Source: Candidatus Angelobacter sp. Gp1-AA117 (GTDB lineage: Bacteria; Acidobacteriota; Terriglobia; Terriglobales; Acidobacteriaceae). From it: a stretch of 64,000 nucleotides of DNA. This document shows, in pieces, positions 19,916-28,154 of this stretch (position 1 is the stretch's first letter; each line of letters opens with the position of its first letter). The notes beneath the pieces are model-generated. The model was not told where the DNA came from, ran no database searches, and saw only the letters and a list, made by a program, of their open reading frames with translations. The stretch spans positions 1-64,000 of the forward strand of contig QHVI01000011.1 in assembly GCA_003223515.1 (NCBI GenBank), in the 5' to 3' direction. The position numbers were made by a program, and so were the translations under genes.

Positions 19916-21112
19916 TCAGTTGTTGTGGTACTTATCATAAAGGCTGAGAATTTGCCGAAAAGTGGGGTTATCCCACCTGAACCCTGTCAGTTCTTCGTCC
20001 AGTCTGATCGAGTTCCTTATTTCATCGGGTCTGCCTTTGTGAAAATCTTTAAAATCGCCGTGACCATCGAATTTCAAGCCAATGCTGTAGGGCTCGAGCG
20101 GCCCATAATGGTGGGTTGAATGCTGGGCGACCTCCAGCAATTTTCTCGGCATTCTGGGGAAAATTCCAGGAATATATTGGTGGGTATCAATATCTATCTT
20201 GGTGTCATACATATAAATGACAAAGGTTAGGATAGGATTGTAGAAAGTAGTGGGAAATCCTATAGTGTGCCGCAGAAATCCTTCTAAAAATCCATTCTCC
20301 GCTACGGCAATCAGGCCCGAGGGAATAGCGTCATGGTGCGTTCCGTGCAGGAATATGAACTCGAGCTCGGAATTGTGGCCCAGCCAGTGGTCCCGGTAGA
20401 ACCACGCATTGAGCACTTTTGCCCATCGCATGTGAATCAGAACGTTGAGCCCGAGCACAACTGGAAGGAAGATCACTGAAAACTTCGCATAGATAATCAC
20501 CAGATACCACGGCGCAATCAGCACGATATGTGTCAAGACTCCAATGCAGTACGCATGAATGATCTCCAAAGTGATGTTCGTCTCTTGCTTGATCACTCTT
20601 TGCCATGCAGTCTGCATCAGGATCTCGCGAACTAGCTCTTTCTTGAGCAGATGATCAATGAGTATGGCCGTTCTATACAACGTGATAGATAGAAAATGCG
20701 CATAAAACAGATAGAGCGCAACTTTACGTATTCCTTCTACATGATGCGGCAGATTTGGCGTTGCAGCGATCAGCAGATTTTCGAGCAGGAGCAAACCAAG
20801 CGCAATAAAATATACTGACTTCAGATTCTGCAACTTGTATGCAAACATATAAAACAATTCATGCGGTTTTCTGAAAACCGCAGGAATTCTGAACTCGGCT
20901 CCATGCCTCATCACGAATGTAACCAGCATGAAGCCGCATAACACAAGGCCCGCAATTGACATGGCGCTGCTGAAGCCATACGAGAAGATAATGGCAAGCG
21001 CGCTCAGCAGGATCATCAGTACATAATCAACAAAATCCTTCTTGTAGTAAACGACCCGCGGTCTTTTTGTTCCATATAACTTGTGGAAAATAGCCGGGTC
21101 ATTTTTTGCCAT
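19916..21112 (-). CDS. Membrane di-iron fatty acid hydroxylase/sterol desaturase-like enzyme, copy 1
   Basis: A multi-pass membrane protein of about 398 aa with the histidine signature of the fatty acid hydroxylase/sterol desaturase superfamily: HxxxH in RDHWLGHN, HxxHH in FLHGTHHD and HxxHH in QHSTHHYG. Known members bind two irons and hydroxylate or desaturate lipid-like substrates. ATG 21112 is chosen because the sequence from there (M..xDPAIFHKLYG) matches the starts of the two paralogues in this locus; an in-frame ATG at 21142 would add ten residues. It lies 105 bp upstream of the large PKS gene and just downstream of the tRNA-Cys-like pair, in the same orientation. A role in oxidising the polyketide or lipid product is inferred. 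Confidence 0.88.
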   Translation of the reverse strand: MAKNDPAIFHKLYGTKRPRVVYYKKDFVDYVLMILLSALAIIFSYGFSSAMSIAGLVLCGFMLVTFVMRHGAEFRIPAVFRKPHELFYMFAYKLQNLKSVYFIALGLLLLENLLIAATPNLPHHVEGIRKVALYLFYAHFLSITLYRTAILIDHLLKKELVREILMQTAWQRVIKQETNITLEIIHAYCIGVLTHIVLIAPWYLVIIYAKFSVIFLPVVLGLNVLIHMRWAKVLNAWFYRDHWLGHNSELEFIFLHGTHHDAIPSGLIAVAENGFLEGFLRHTIGFPTTFYNPILTFVIYMYDTKIDIDTHQYIPGIFPRMPRKLLEVAQHSTHHYGPLEPYSIGLKFDGHGDFKDFHKGRPDEIRNSIRLDEELTGFRWDNPTFRQILSLYDKYHNN

Positions 21113-21218
21113 AACATCTGTCGCTCTCATCATGGTTGCCATTGGAGTATTACCAGCGATTTTGATTCACCTGTTCTGATGCGACCACAAACTCGCGGAG
21201 CATGGTCTTGTTAAACTT

Positions 21219-21295
21219 TGGAGGCGGCGGAGAGAATTGCACTCCCGATGATCTGCATTGCGGGCAGACGCCTTGGCTGTCTTGGCTACACCGCC
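21219..21295 (-). tRNA. tRNA-Cys(GCA)-like gene, copy 1, with atypical elbow and anticodon loop
   Basis: A full cloverleaf folds on the minus strand: acceptor GGCGGTG/CGCCGCC (21289-21295 with 21223-21229, one G-U pair), D stem GCC/GGC, anticodon stem TCTGC/GCAGA with loop CCGCAAT (anticodon GCA), 5-nt variable loop, T stem GGGAG/CTCTC, then T73 and an encoded CCA (21219-21222). GCA plus U73 are the main cysteine identity elements. Near-universal residues are missing: position 33 is C instead of U, the 11-nt D loop has no GG, and the T loop is TGCAATT (G55 instead of U55). Staphylococcal pseudo-tRNA-Gly used for cell-wall synthesis has comparable elbow losses. It is co-oriented inside the PKS operon between the AT and hydroxylase genes. 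A dedicated non-ribosomal Cys donor is inferred. Confidence 0.88.
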
Positions 21296-21356
21296 TTGGG
21301 ATTATTGACCGGCACGAACCTTTCAAGGCCGGTGCCGTTCTTCATCAGCAAAAATC

Positions 21357-21432
21357 TGGAGGCGGCGGAGAGAATTGCACTCCCGATGGTCTGCATTGCG
21401 GGCAGACGCCTTGCTGTCTTGGCTACGCCGCC
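21357..21432 (-). tRNA. tRNA-Cys(GCA)-like gene, copy 2, with the same atypical positions
   Basis: A second cloverleaf lies 61 bp upstream of copy 1 in the transcription direction. Its acceptor stem is perfect (GGCGGCG/CGCCGCC), its D loop is 10 nt, its variable loop is CCATC, and its anticodon and T arms match copy 1, including C33 and G55. T73 and CCA are encoded (21357-21360). Acceptor position 6 differs between the copies (C-G here, U-G in copy 1), so pairing is kept. Duplication with retained folding argues against random decay. It begins 69 bp after the AT stop codon, so co-transcription with the AT and PKS genes is likely. Confidence 0.88.
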
Positions 21433-21501
21433 TTCCACATCGAATCCTGTGCTCCCGGACTGGTTGATCCGAAGCACATGTGCCCGGTATCCGCTGGAAA
21501 A

Positions 21502-22374
21502 TTAGCTGTCTTTTTCTTGCTGGATTTGTTGAACCGATTTGGTCAACACGTTCCCAGGCCCCATTTCGCTGAATTGGGTAACACCCTGGCTCATGAGAAA
21601 ACGCACGGTCTGGGTCCACTGCACTGAACTCGCCATTTGACTCACCAGCAGCGTCTTAACTGACCCGGATGGGTTTTCGTTTGGATAAGGCCGGGCGTTC
21701 ACATTGGCGATCACGGGAATTTTGGGCACCGCAAATGACATGGGCGCCAGAAAATCATTGAATGCTTGTGCAGCCTGCACCATGTATCGCGAATGGAAGG
21801 CAGCGCTGACCTGCAAAGGCAAATACATCCGCGCGCCTGCTTTTTCGAAAATCAGGCCGGCACGCTTAATATCATCAACCGGTCCCGATACTACTGTCTG
21901 GGATGGCGAATTGAAATTGGCAACATCCAGGCTCGCCAGCCCGCTTTCTTTGATCACTTTCGTGATAATGCTGGCTCCGAGGCCAATCACCGCGCCCATT
22001 GCACCATTTTTTGCCTGTGACATCAGTTCGCCGCGTTTTTTCACGAGCCGCAGTCCGGTCACAAAGTCGAATACGCCAGCCGCAAGCAATGCGTTGTATT
22101 CGCCCAGACTATGACCTGCCACGTAGTCAGGACACGTGCCCTGGCTCATAGCTTTGTAGTAGTGCAGCGCATTGACGGTATAAAGACAAGGCTGAGTGAA
22201 TTGTGTTTCTTTCAGGCGGTTGTCCGGATCCTCCAGGCACATTTTCCGCAATGAATAGCCGAGAATGGCATCTATTTCTTTCTCCACCGCGGTATATTCG
22301 CACACTTCATCGAACAAGCCTTGCCCCATACCGCGTTTCTGTGAGCCCTGCCCGGGGAATAAAAAAGCAATCAT
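21502..22374 (-). CDS. Trans-acting malonyl-CoA:ACP acyltransferase
   Basis: 290 aa, the usual size of a discrete AT. It has the GQGSQ entry motif, the GHSLGE nucleophile elbow (Ser89) and AFHS around residue 191-195, which is typical of malonyl-specific ATs. In trans-AT systems such an enzyme (PksC/PedD type) loads malonyl onto all the ACPs of the synthases, and neither PKS in this window has its own AT domain. It is co-oriented with the PKS genes, with the tRNA-Cys-like pair directly downstream. The ATG at 22374 fits the family N-terminus exactly. Confidence 0.93.
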   Translation of the reverse strand: MIAFLFPGQGSQKRGMGQGLFDEVCEYTAVEKEIDAILGYSLRKMCLEDPDNRLKETQFTQPCLYTVNALHYYKAMSQGTCPDYVAGHSLGEYNALLAAGVFDFVTGLRLVKKRGELMSQAKNGAMGAVIGLGASIITKVIKESGLASLDVANFNSPSQTVVSGPVDDIKRAGLIFEKAGARMYLPLQVSAAFHSRYMVQAAQAFNDFLAPMSFAVPKIPVIANVNARPYPNENPSGSVKTLLVSQMASSVQWTQTVRFLMSQGVTQFSEMGPGNVLTKSVQQIQQEKDS

Positions 22375-22455
22375 CTGATTCTCCTGTTGTTTTTGATGGT
22401 TATTGTTGAGTTATATCCGCAGGTACCTGGAAGAAGATTTACGCTGACATAGACC

Positions 22456-23652
22456 TCAGGCCTGATACTTATCCCAGAGGGTAAGTGTTCTCCGATAGGT
22501 TGGATTGTCCCACTTGAAGCCTGTGAGTTCTTCATCCAGTTCAATCGAGTTTCTTACCTCATCCGGAAGCCAGCGTTCGAAACTGTCATCCCCTTCCGCA
22601 GACATGCTCTTCCGATGGGCAATGCTGTAGGGCTCAAGCGGCCCATAGTGATGGGTGGAATGCTGGAATGTCTCCATGACTTTTTTGGGGAGCCGCGGGA
22701 ATAAGCCCGGAATATACTGATGGCCCCGCATATCAGCCGCCACTTCAATCGTATATAGAAGAAAAGCAATGAAAGGACTGTAGAACGCGATGGGAGCGCC
22801 TATGGTGAACCGCATAAATCCCTCCAGAAACCCATTCTCTGCAACGGCAATCATCCCGGAAGGAATAGCGTCGTGGTGCGGTCCATGCAAGAATATAAAT
22901 TCAAACTCTGAATTGTGTCCCAGCCAGTGATCCCGATAGAACCACGTGTTAAATACTTTCGACCACTTCAGATGAATGACAATACTCATCAAAATCGTAA
23001 CCGGCAGGAAAATCACCGAAAATCTGGAATAGACAATCACCAGATACCATGGCGCAATCGTGATGATGTGCGTTAATAATCCGGTGCAATAAGCATGCAT
23101 GATTTCGAGCGTGATGTTCGTCTGTTCTTTGACTACTCTTCTCCACGGTGTCTGCATCAGCACTTCCCGAACGAGCTCCCGCTTGCATAAATGGTCAGCG
23201 AGAATGACCGTTCTGAACACAGTTATGGAGATGAGCTCGATGTAAAACAAATCAATGTCGATTTTGCGCATCAAAGCGACGTGATGGGGAAGATTCGGCG
23301 TCAGAGTGACCAAAATATTCTCAAGCAGGAGGAGACCAAGAGCGACAAAATATATGGGTCTTAAGTTCTGTATCTTATATGCGAGCGTATGAAGAATTTG
23401 CTGCGGCTTTCTGAGGATCAGTGGGACTTTGATCTCAATGCCATGTCTTATCGCGAACATGGTGATCATAAAGGCACACAGAACAAGACCAATCTTTGTT
23501 ATTACATGGCCACGGCCATAGCAGGCGCCCACAACCACTATGGTCAGGAGAATCATGAATAGATAGTCAAGAAAGTCCTTCTTGTAGTAAACGGCTCTTG
23601 GCTTTTTTGCTCCGTACAATTTATGAAAAGTGGCTGGATCAGGTTTTCCCAT
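22456..23652 (-). CDS. Membrane di-iron fatty acid hydroxylase/sterol desaturase-like enzyme, copy 2
   Basis: 398 aa from ATG 23652, preceded by a good ribosome-binding site (AAGAGGA, 7-8 nt spacing); this and paralogue alignment favour it over the start 57 bp upstream. Histidine clusters are at 242-246 (HWLGH), 256-260 (HGPHH) and 331-335 (HSTHH), with an extra His at 311, as expected for a membrane di-iron hydroxylase/desaturase. Several hydrophobic segments occupy residues 28-220. It is closely similar over its whole length to the products at 19916-21112 and 32263-33462, so the family expanded by duplication within this locus. Its substrate is unknown. Confidence 0.88.
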   Translation of the reverse strand: MGKPDPATFHKLYGAKKPRAVYYKKDFLDYLFMILLTIVVVGACYGRGHVITKIGLVLCAFMITMFAIRHGIEIKVPLILRKPQQILHTLAYKIQNLRPIYFVALGLLLLENILVTLTPNLPHHVALMRKIDIDLFYIELISITVFRTVILADHLCKRELVREVLMQTPWRRVVKEQTNITLEIMHAYCTGLLTHIITIAPWYLVIVYSRFSVIFLPVTILMSIVIHLKWSKVFNTWFYRDHWLGHNSEFEFIFLHGPHHDAIPSGMIAVAENGFLEGFMRFTIGAPIAFYSPFIAFLLYTIEVAADMRGHQYIPGLFPRLPKKVMETFQHSTHHYGPLEPYSIAHRKSMSAEGDDSFERWLPDEVRNSIELDEELTGFKWDNPTYRRTLTLWDKYQA

Positions 23653-23717
23653 GACGTTCCTCTTGGCACGTATCTCCGGGTTCAGTATGGATAGTGAAGA
23701 TCGTCTCAAAAGATGAA

Positions 23718-25217
23718 TTATTGGACGTTTACATCGAAAGCCGCGGTCTGCACTTGTCCGGACCGCTTGATTTGTACAAAGATGCGATAGTCTCCCGGAT
23801 GTGGAAATCCATACGCAAAGCTGAAGCTAAAGGGCAGTGAAGAAGAGGAATGAGACATCTGCATCGTCATTCCATGCATGGCTCTCGCCGGTGACTGCGC
23901 TGTAGTGTCAACTCTTACCAGGGAAAGAGCTGCCATAGGAACTGTGCCTGCTGGATGAATATGGGCAAAGACACTCAGATCAGAACAGACCACTTCCGCG
24001 TGGGCGGCCATACCCATATACGGCTCCAAGTCGTGGACCGGTGTACCGTCTTTTGCCTCCACCGTGAAATTCAGGCCGGCTGATACGTTGGCCTTTACAG
24101 GAGCACCACTCCGCTCCCACACGATGTGGGCTCCATCGGGAAGCTGAGCCACAGTCATTTCAGAAAGTGGAACTGCGAGGGGAACACCCGCCCAGGCCGA
24201 GTCATCGCCCGCCATAGCAGTACCGTTAATCTCAGGAAGATTGATTTTGCCTACCAGTGTCCACGGGAATCCGGTCTTGTCCAGGATGTCCGCGAAAACC
24301 TGATACTCGCCAGCGGCTATCGGCGGAAGCTGTGCGACAAACGATCCATCCTCAGCGCGGGCCGGATGGAGATGCCACATGCGCTGCATTCCCGGCGAGG
24401 CAATTAAAAACAGATGCATCAAATAGCCGTGGTCCGAAACCAGTTCACTCATCTTGACTTCACGGTCTTTGCCACTTAGCCGGGGGAACACGAGCCGACC
24501 AGCGGGCCGGATTACCAGGCGGCTTCCGTTCACGAGCGTCGTTTCAGCTTGCGGCGGCTTGAGGAGGTTGACGGTGCGGGCATATGTAGCTGCTTGCGCA
24601 TTCCACCAATTCCTGTTCAGTTGAAGAACAACCACAGCCGCGATCAGGGCTATTACCATCACGATCCGTGAACGCCATCTGTTGGAGGACAGCGGAGCGG
24701 CGCCTGGAGCGACGCCGCTTTCCCGGACAACAGCGCCGACGATCGGCACAATACTAAGAGTCAGGAAAATAAAGAAAAATGCGAAAATTCCACGCAGCCC
24801 GCGATCCATCGAAAGCGATTGCCTCGCAAACGACGCAACGGGTACCGAAAGTTCCGCTTTACCTTTGGAGCCATCCACTTCGATGCGGAGTTGCAGGGCG
24901 CCAAATTCCAGGAACCACAAGTTGCTAACAAAGAATTGCGGATCGTCTTTAGACCGCTGCGCTGCATTCGGAGCCGGCGAAAGTGTTGAACCTGGCCCCG
25001 TCAAATGCAGAAGCATGGCTTGAACCGTTTGAACATCGGGCGACGCGCTGCGCACCTCGACCTCGCCTGCCCCGGGAATCGCCTTCGGCAGGCGTACGGT
25101 TACGAAAAGATGGTAAGGTCCGGCATCACCTTCATAATAGATATCAGGGTTGCCCACGTGGGCATACAAGAAGGTGCTCGCAAGAAGAACAAAAACAATT
25201 TTCGATAATGTTCGCAT
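23718..25217 (-). CDS. Exported His/Met-rich protein, probable metal-linked envelope protein
   Basis: 499 aa from ATG 25217, where a clear signal peptide begins (MRTLSKIVFVLLASTFLYA); a GTG start 42 bp upstream is possible but less likely. The mature N-terminal domain is followed by two transmembrane segments near residues 145-200. A long exported domain then carries MHLFLIASPGMQRMWHLHP, VFAHIHPAGTVPM and MHGMTMQMSH, a pattern seen in copper-linked YtkA/FixH-like domains. Exact function is not recognised. It forms a pair with the membrane protein directly upstream (45-bp gap). Its place among PKS genes may be fortuitous, or it may supply metal to the hydroxylases; the latter is speculation. 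Confidence 0.7.
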   Translation of the reverse strand: MRTLSKIVFVLLASTFLYAHVGNPDIYYEGDAGPYHLFVTVRLPKAIPGAGEVEVRSASPDVQTVQAMLLHLTGPGSTLSPAPNAAQRSKDDPQFFVSNLWFLEFGALQLRIEVDGSKGKAELSVPVASFARQSLSMDRGLRGIFAFFFIFLTLSIVPIVGAVVRESGVAPGAAPLSSNRWRSRIVMVIALIAAVVVLQLNRNWWNAQAATYARTVNLLKPPQAETTLVNGSRLVIRPAGRLVFPRLSGKDREVKMSELVSDHGYLMHLFLIASPGMQRMWHLHPARAEDGSFVAQLPPIAAGEYQVFADILDKTGFPWTLVGKINLPEINGTAMAGDDSAWAGVPLAVPLSEMTVAQLPDGAHIVWERSGAPVKANVSAGLNFTVEAKDGTPVHDLEPYMGMAAHAEVVCSDLSVFAHIHPAGTVPMAALSLVRVDTTAQSPARAMHGMTMQMSHSSSSLPFSFSFAYGFPHPGDYRIFVQIKRSGQVQTAAFDVNVQ

Positions 25218-25262
25218 GGCAGGCTGTGCCTCTGGATTGAACGTGCAGGACAGGTTCACACC

Positions 25263-26438
25263 TTATCTGCGCACCCGCCGCATCCAATTACCCCATGCCA
25301 GGCCAAGGCCAGTGGTCACGATGCAAGCGACGAGTGCGGCTGTGATAGTAAGGAGGAATGTGGCGGGTTTTTGTGCAGCTACAAATTTATAGGGATCGTA
25401 GAGAAGTCCCGCAGGATCACGATAAGCAAAATAGGCGCTTCCGAAGATCCAGTTCCGTGATGCGGGCGACAACAGGAAATCGGCAAACGGCCACTGCACG
25501 GCGAGGAAGCTGAGCACTAGACTTGGCCCAAGCCAAAGTGCCTTGGTCCAGGATGATCTCTGTCTCAGCTTTTGCAGCAAAACGTCTGCAACCAAAGCCG
25601 GAACAATCAGCAACACCGGGAATCCCGGAGGAATCAGATGGGTGATGTTGTGGAATACCGGCCCGTACTTCGGTTGTGCCGGAACGAGTGGCAGCAGCCA
25701 TTCCGCTGCCAATGATGTGCAGGTATAAAAGGCAGCTACAATCGTTGCGCCCCACTTGCAAGCCGAACCCCAGCCGCACGCTACCAACCATATGGGAACA
25801 GCCAGTGCAAAGGTCAGATAGCAGTCAGCCGTATGCATAGTCCTGCTGCCGGGGACAATACCCGCTAGAGTCCCCAGTCCTGTCGAACACACAAATAAGA
25901 AGAGCCAGCTTAACCGGCTGCGTAGCGCGTTCGTCGAACGGTTAATGAGGCTGGCTATCCATGCCATCCCGCCGACTTTGCTAATGGAGGAGCCGATCAG
26001 CAACAAGAGGTGGGGCGGAGTTGCAACGCTCACATCTCCGTAGGCCTGGTGCCACCAGTTATCAAAGAACCCAGCAACCAGCGTCGCGACGCAACCCCAG
26101 GCAGCAATGAATACGCCTGCCGGTGCATGCAACCCCAGTATCCGCACTGAGGCATCGCGCTCCGGAGAAGTACCGGTGCTGGTGGATAAGATTGCATAGG
26201 CGCAGGCGATCAAAGCTAAAGCAGCCGAGATTTGCGTCAGGATGTGCGGTGGTGCCCAGGATGTGTCTACGCCAATGGAAAGATGCCAGGTATCATCCCA
26301 AATTCCGCTGACTAAATTCAAAGTCATCCCCGCAGCCATAAACCAGATGGTCCATGGAATAGAAACAGCTTCATCTATTGCGCACGTCAGCGGATGGCGT
26401 TGCACGGACAGTGCAGGAAGGGTTTGTGCTTGTGACAT
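25263..26438 (-). CDS. Multi-pass membrane protein of unknown function
   Basis: 391 aa from ATG 26438 (MSQAQTLPALS); a TTG start 39 bp further upstream is possible. About nine to ten hydrophobic segments span nearly the whole protein. Conserved-looking polar motifs lie at membrane edges: WDDTWH, PPHIL, NWWHQAYGD, PPHLLLL. Repeated His/Trp/Asp motifs near the membrane could bind a metal or haem, but I do not recognise the family. It is immediately upstream of and co-oriented with the His/Met-rich exported protein, so the two probably act together. Confidence 0.7.
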   Translation of the reverse strand: MSQAQTLPALSVQRHPLTCAIDEAVSIPWTIWFMAAGMTLNLVSGIWDDTWHLSIGVDTSWAPPHILTQISAALALIACAYAILSTSTGTSPERDASVRILGLHAPAGVFIAAWGCVATLVAGFFDNWWHQAYGDVSVATPPHLLLLIGSSISKVGGMAWIASLINRSTNALRSRLSWLFLFVCSTGLGTLAGIVPGSRTMHTADCYLTFALAVPIWLVACGWGSACKWGATIVAAFYTCTSLAAEWLLPLVPAQPKYGPVFHNITHLIPPGFPVLLIVPALVADVLLQKLRQRSSWTKALWLGPSLVLSFLAVQWPFADFLLSPASRNWIFGSAYFAYRDPAGLLYDPYKFVAAQKPATFLLTITAALVACIVTTGLGLAWGNWMRRVRR

Positions 26439-26992
26439 TCGGGGACAGCTCCATTGCGCGCATGAGCGCGGTATCAAGCTTTGTTATCCCCCTGGCGCTT
26501 CCTATGGCTTCGCTGCGGGGGATTTGAGTTTGGCCGGGAATTGATGCTGTTGTGATCTGATGGGATAACCTGAGGGCAAGCTGCCGCCATTAGAATCCCA
26601 TTCCATGAATGATTCGGAAAATCCAACCTGGCTTTCTGATAATGACAGTTGCAATAGTGATGCCAACCATGCACCCCGACAATGACCAGATCTCAGCAGG
26701 GCGCCAGTTCGGTTGTAGGTAGGATATCGGCGGATATCTGAGTCGCGAAGAGCAGTTATTCCCGTGGGACGAAGAAAATATTCTTAATAGCGTTTTCTTA
26801 ATAAACTCTGAAAAAGCAACATGATACAAACTTATTGCACCGGCAATTTTGCTCATCACCTACCCTGAGCACAATGACCTGCGGGATGTCAGGGCGCTTT
26901 TCAGGAGGTGTTGGTTTGTTCCGCTGCTGCTCATGAAGGCTGATGGAACAATCAATTTTTGCAATTGCCGGGATTTCAGCCTTTCATGTTGT
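26439..26992. other. Gene-poor spacer of about 550 bp
   Basis: No convincing gene is seen. A long inverted repeat (ATCCCCC at 26486-26492, GGGGGAT at 26517-26523) could form a hairpin. Short open frames on both strands lack credible starts or family signatures. It probably holds the promoter for the leftward membrane-protein pair, but no clear -35/-10 was found. Confidence 0.4.
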
Positions 26993-27898
26993 TCACACCG
27001 GGAAACCTGTGTCCACTGGCGGACACAATTCCCTCGGAAAAAGCTCGTTAGGGACCGGGCTGTATAAGTGATTCACTGTTTCAACCCGCGCACATTCGGC
27101 TCCTTGAGAACCATAGTTATCCGGAAGCATCTCAATAAACGGTCTGGCCCATTGGTGGAAGTTAGTTTGCTGCGCACGCACCTTGCCGGGCGTCAAGTTC
27201 TGAAGGAATGGATCCCATGCAAGGGTTTCCCAAAGATGGCTGGCATATTCAGTCGAAAGTTCGATGGGCTCAGGGGACTGGAATAACTTTGAAAGGCCTT
27301 CGGAAGTACAGGGAACCGAAAAAAACGCGGTATCCGGCAGGATCGTAATATGATCCCCAGACTGCTTCGCAAGGCAATATGGAACTCGCACGGAATGTTC
27401 GTCCCAGTATCTGTCCAGCCCCCCTGAGCGGAACCACCTGTATTCGGCATACCATCTCTTTAAAAAAGGAGCCTGCGGCTCCGCCAGGATTACGGAATTA
27501 CCCAGTCCTACAGTTGCTCCGTTTTCACATTCCTCGCCCATTACGGTGGAATTTCCCAGCAGTGAATCGAAGTCCCGATGCACAAATACATCAGCATCCA
27601 GGTAAATCCCTCCCGTCTGCAGGAGTTGCTCCAATCTAACAATGTCGGCACGATGAGCAACGTGCCGCAACGGATTGCCGAATATTTTGTCAGGGGCTTT
27701 CATCTTGCAGACAGTAACGAATGAACGTGATAGATCCCACCAAGGACCATCAGGTTCATAGGTGCAGTGCAACAAAACCTCTGATGGCTTTATTCGCTTG
27801 ATGGCGCTAGCCAGACAAACATGGTGAACAAGGCTCCACGGCTTTCCACCAAAATCGGGAGACATGCCAAAACATAAGTGAATAATCTTAGGTATCAT
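26993..27898 (-). CDS. GT32-type (OCH1/capsular) glycosyltransferase
   Basis: 301 aa from ATG 27898. The N-terminus IPKIIHLCFG is typical of the sugar-binding DXD family (GT32, OCH1-like). The core HRADIVRLEQLLQTGGIYLDADVF gives the DXD motif at Asp101 and Asp103, which binds the nucleotide-sugar metal. No membrane segment is seen, so it is probably cytoplasmic. It lies in the leftward PKS array together with UDP-glucose dehydrogenase and another glycosyltransferase, so a role in glycosylating the product is plausible. Donor and acceptor are unknown. Confidence 0.82.
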   Translation of the reverse strand: MIPKIIHLCFGMSPDFGGKPWSLVHHVCLASAIKRIKPSEVLLHCTYEPDGPWWDLSRSFVTVCKMKAPDKIFGNPLRHVAHRADIVRLEQLLQTGGIYLDADVFVHRDFDSLLGNSTVMGEECENGATVGLGNSVILAEPQAPFLKRWYAEYRWFRSGGLDRYWDEHSVRVPYCLAKQSGDHITILPDTAFFSVPCTSEGLSKLFQSPEPIELSTEYASHLWETLAWDPFLQNLTPGKVRAQQTNFHQWARPFIEMLPDNYGSQGAECARVETVNHLYSPVPNELFPRELCPPVDTGFPV

Positions 27899-28014
27899 AT
27901 TGCCTCAACTTCTGAATGATTGGTTGTAGTTGGGGGCCAATGTGCATACTTGGTCCTGAATAGGTTGTGTAACAGGCAAACGCTTTGTCCTGATCTAGAA
28001 CGCGTCTGAGAAAT

Positions 28015-28099
28015 GGGCTTTAGCGCCTTTGGTGGAAAAGCGGGCCTACAGGCCCGCGTTGCAGGATTACGATCTCAAAGGGCTTTTAGCCCCTGGTGG
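28015..28099. repeat. Cluster of GC-rich hairpins, REP-like
   Basis: Between two minus-strand genes are two similar units, GGGCTTTAGCGCC..GGTGG (28015-28035) and GGGCTTTTAGCCCCTGGTGG (28080-28099). They flank a perfect inverted repeat GCGGGCC/GGCCCGC (28040-28057). The units look like dispersed intergenic repeats and could act as transcript stabilisers or weak terminators. No U-tract follows. Confidence 0.5.
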
Positions 28100-28154
28100 T
28101 AACTGCCATAACGGATTTACCGGCAATTTATGAGATGAGCTGTAGAGGTTCTAT

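Noticed and set aside
21219-21432. Reading the two 77-bp copies as a CRISPR or simple direct repeat
   Set aside because: Only two copies, and each folds as a full tRNA with CCA; stem changes preserve pairing.
26590-26859. 89-aa minus open frame in the spacer
   Set aside because: No ribosome-binding site, no recognisable domain, and weak hydrophobic character only; not supportable as a gene.
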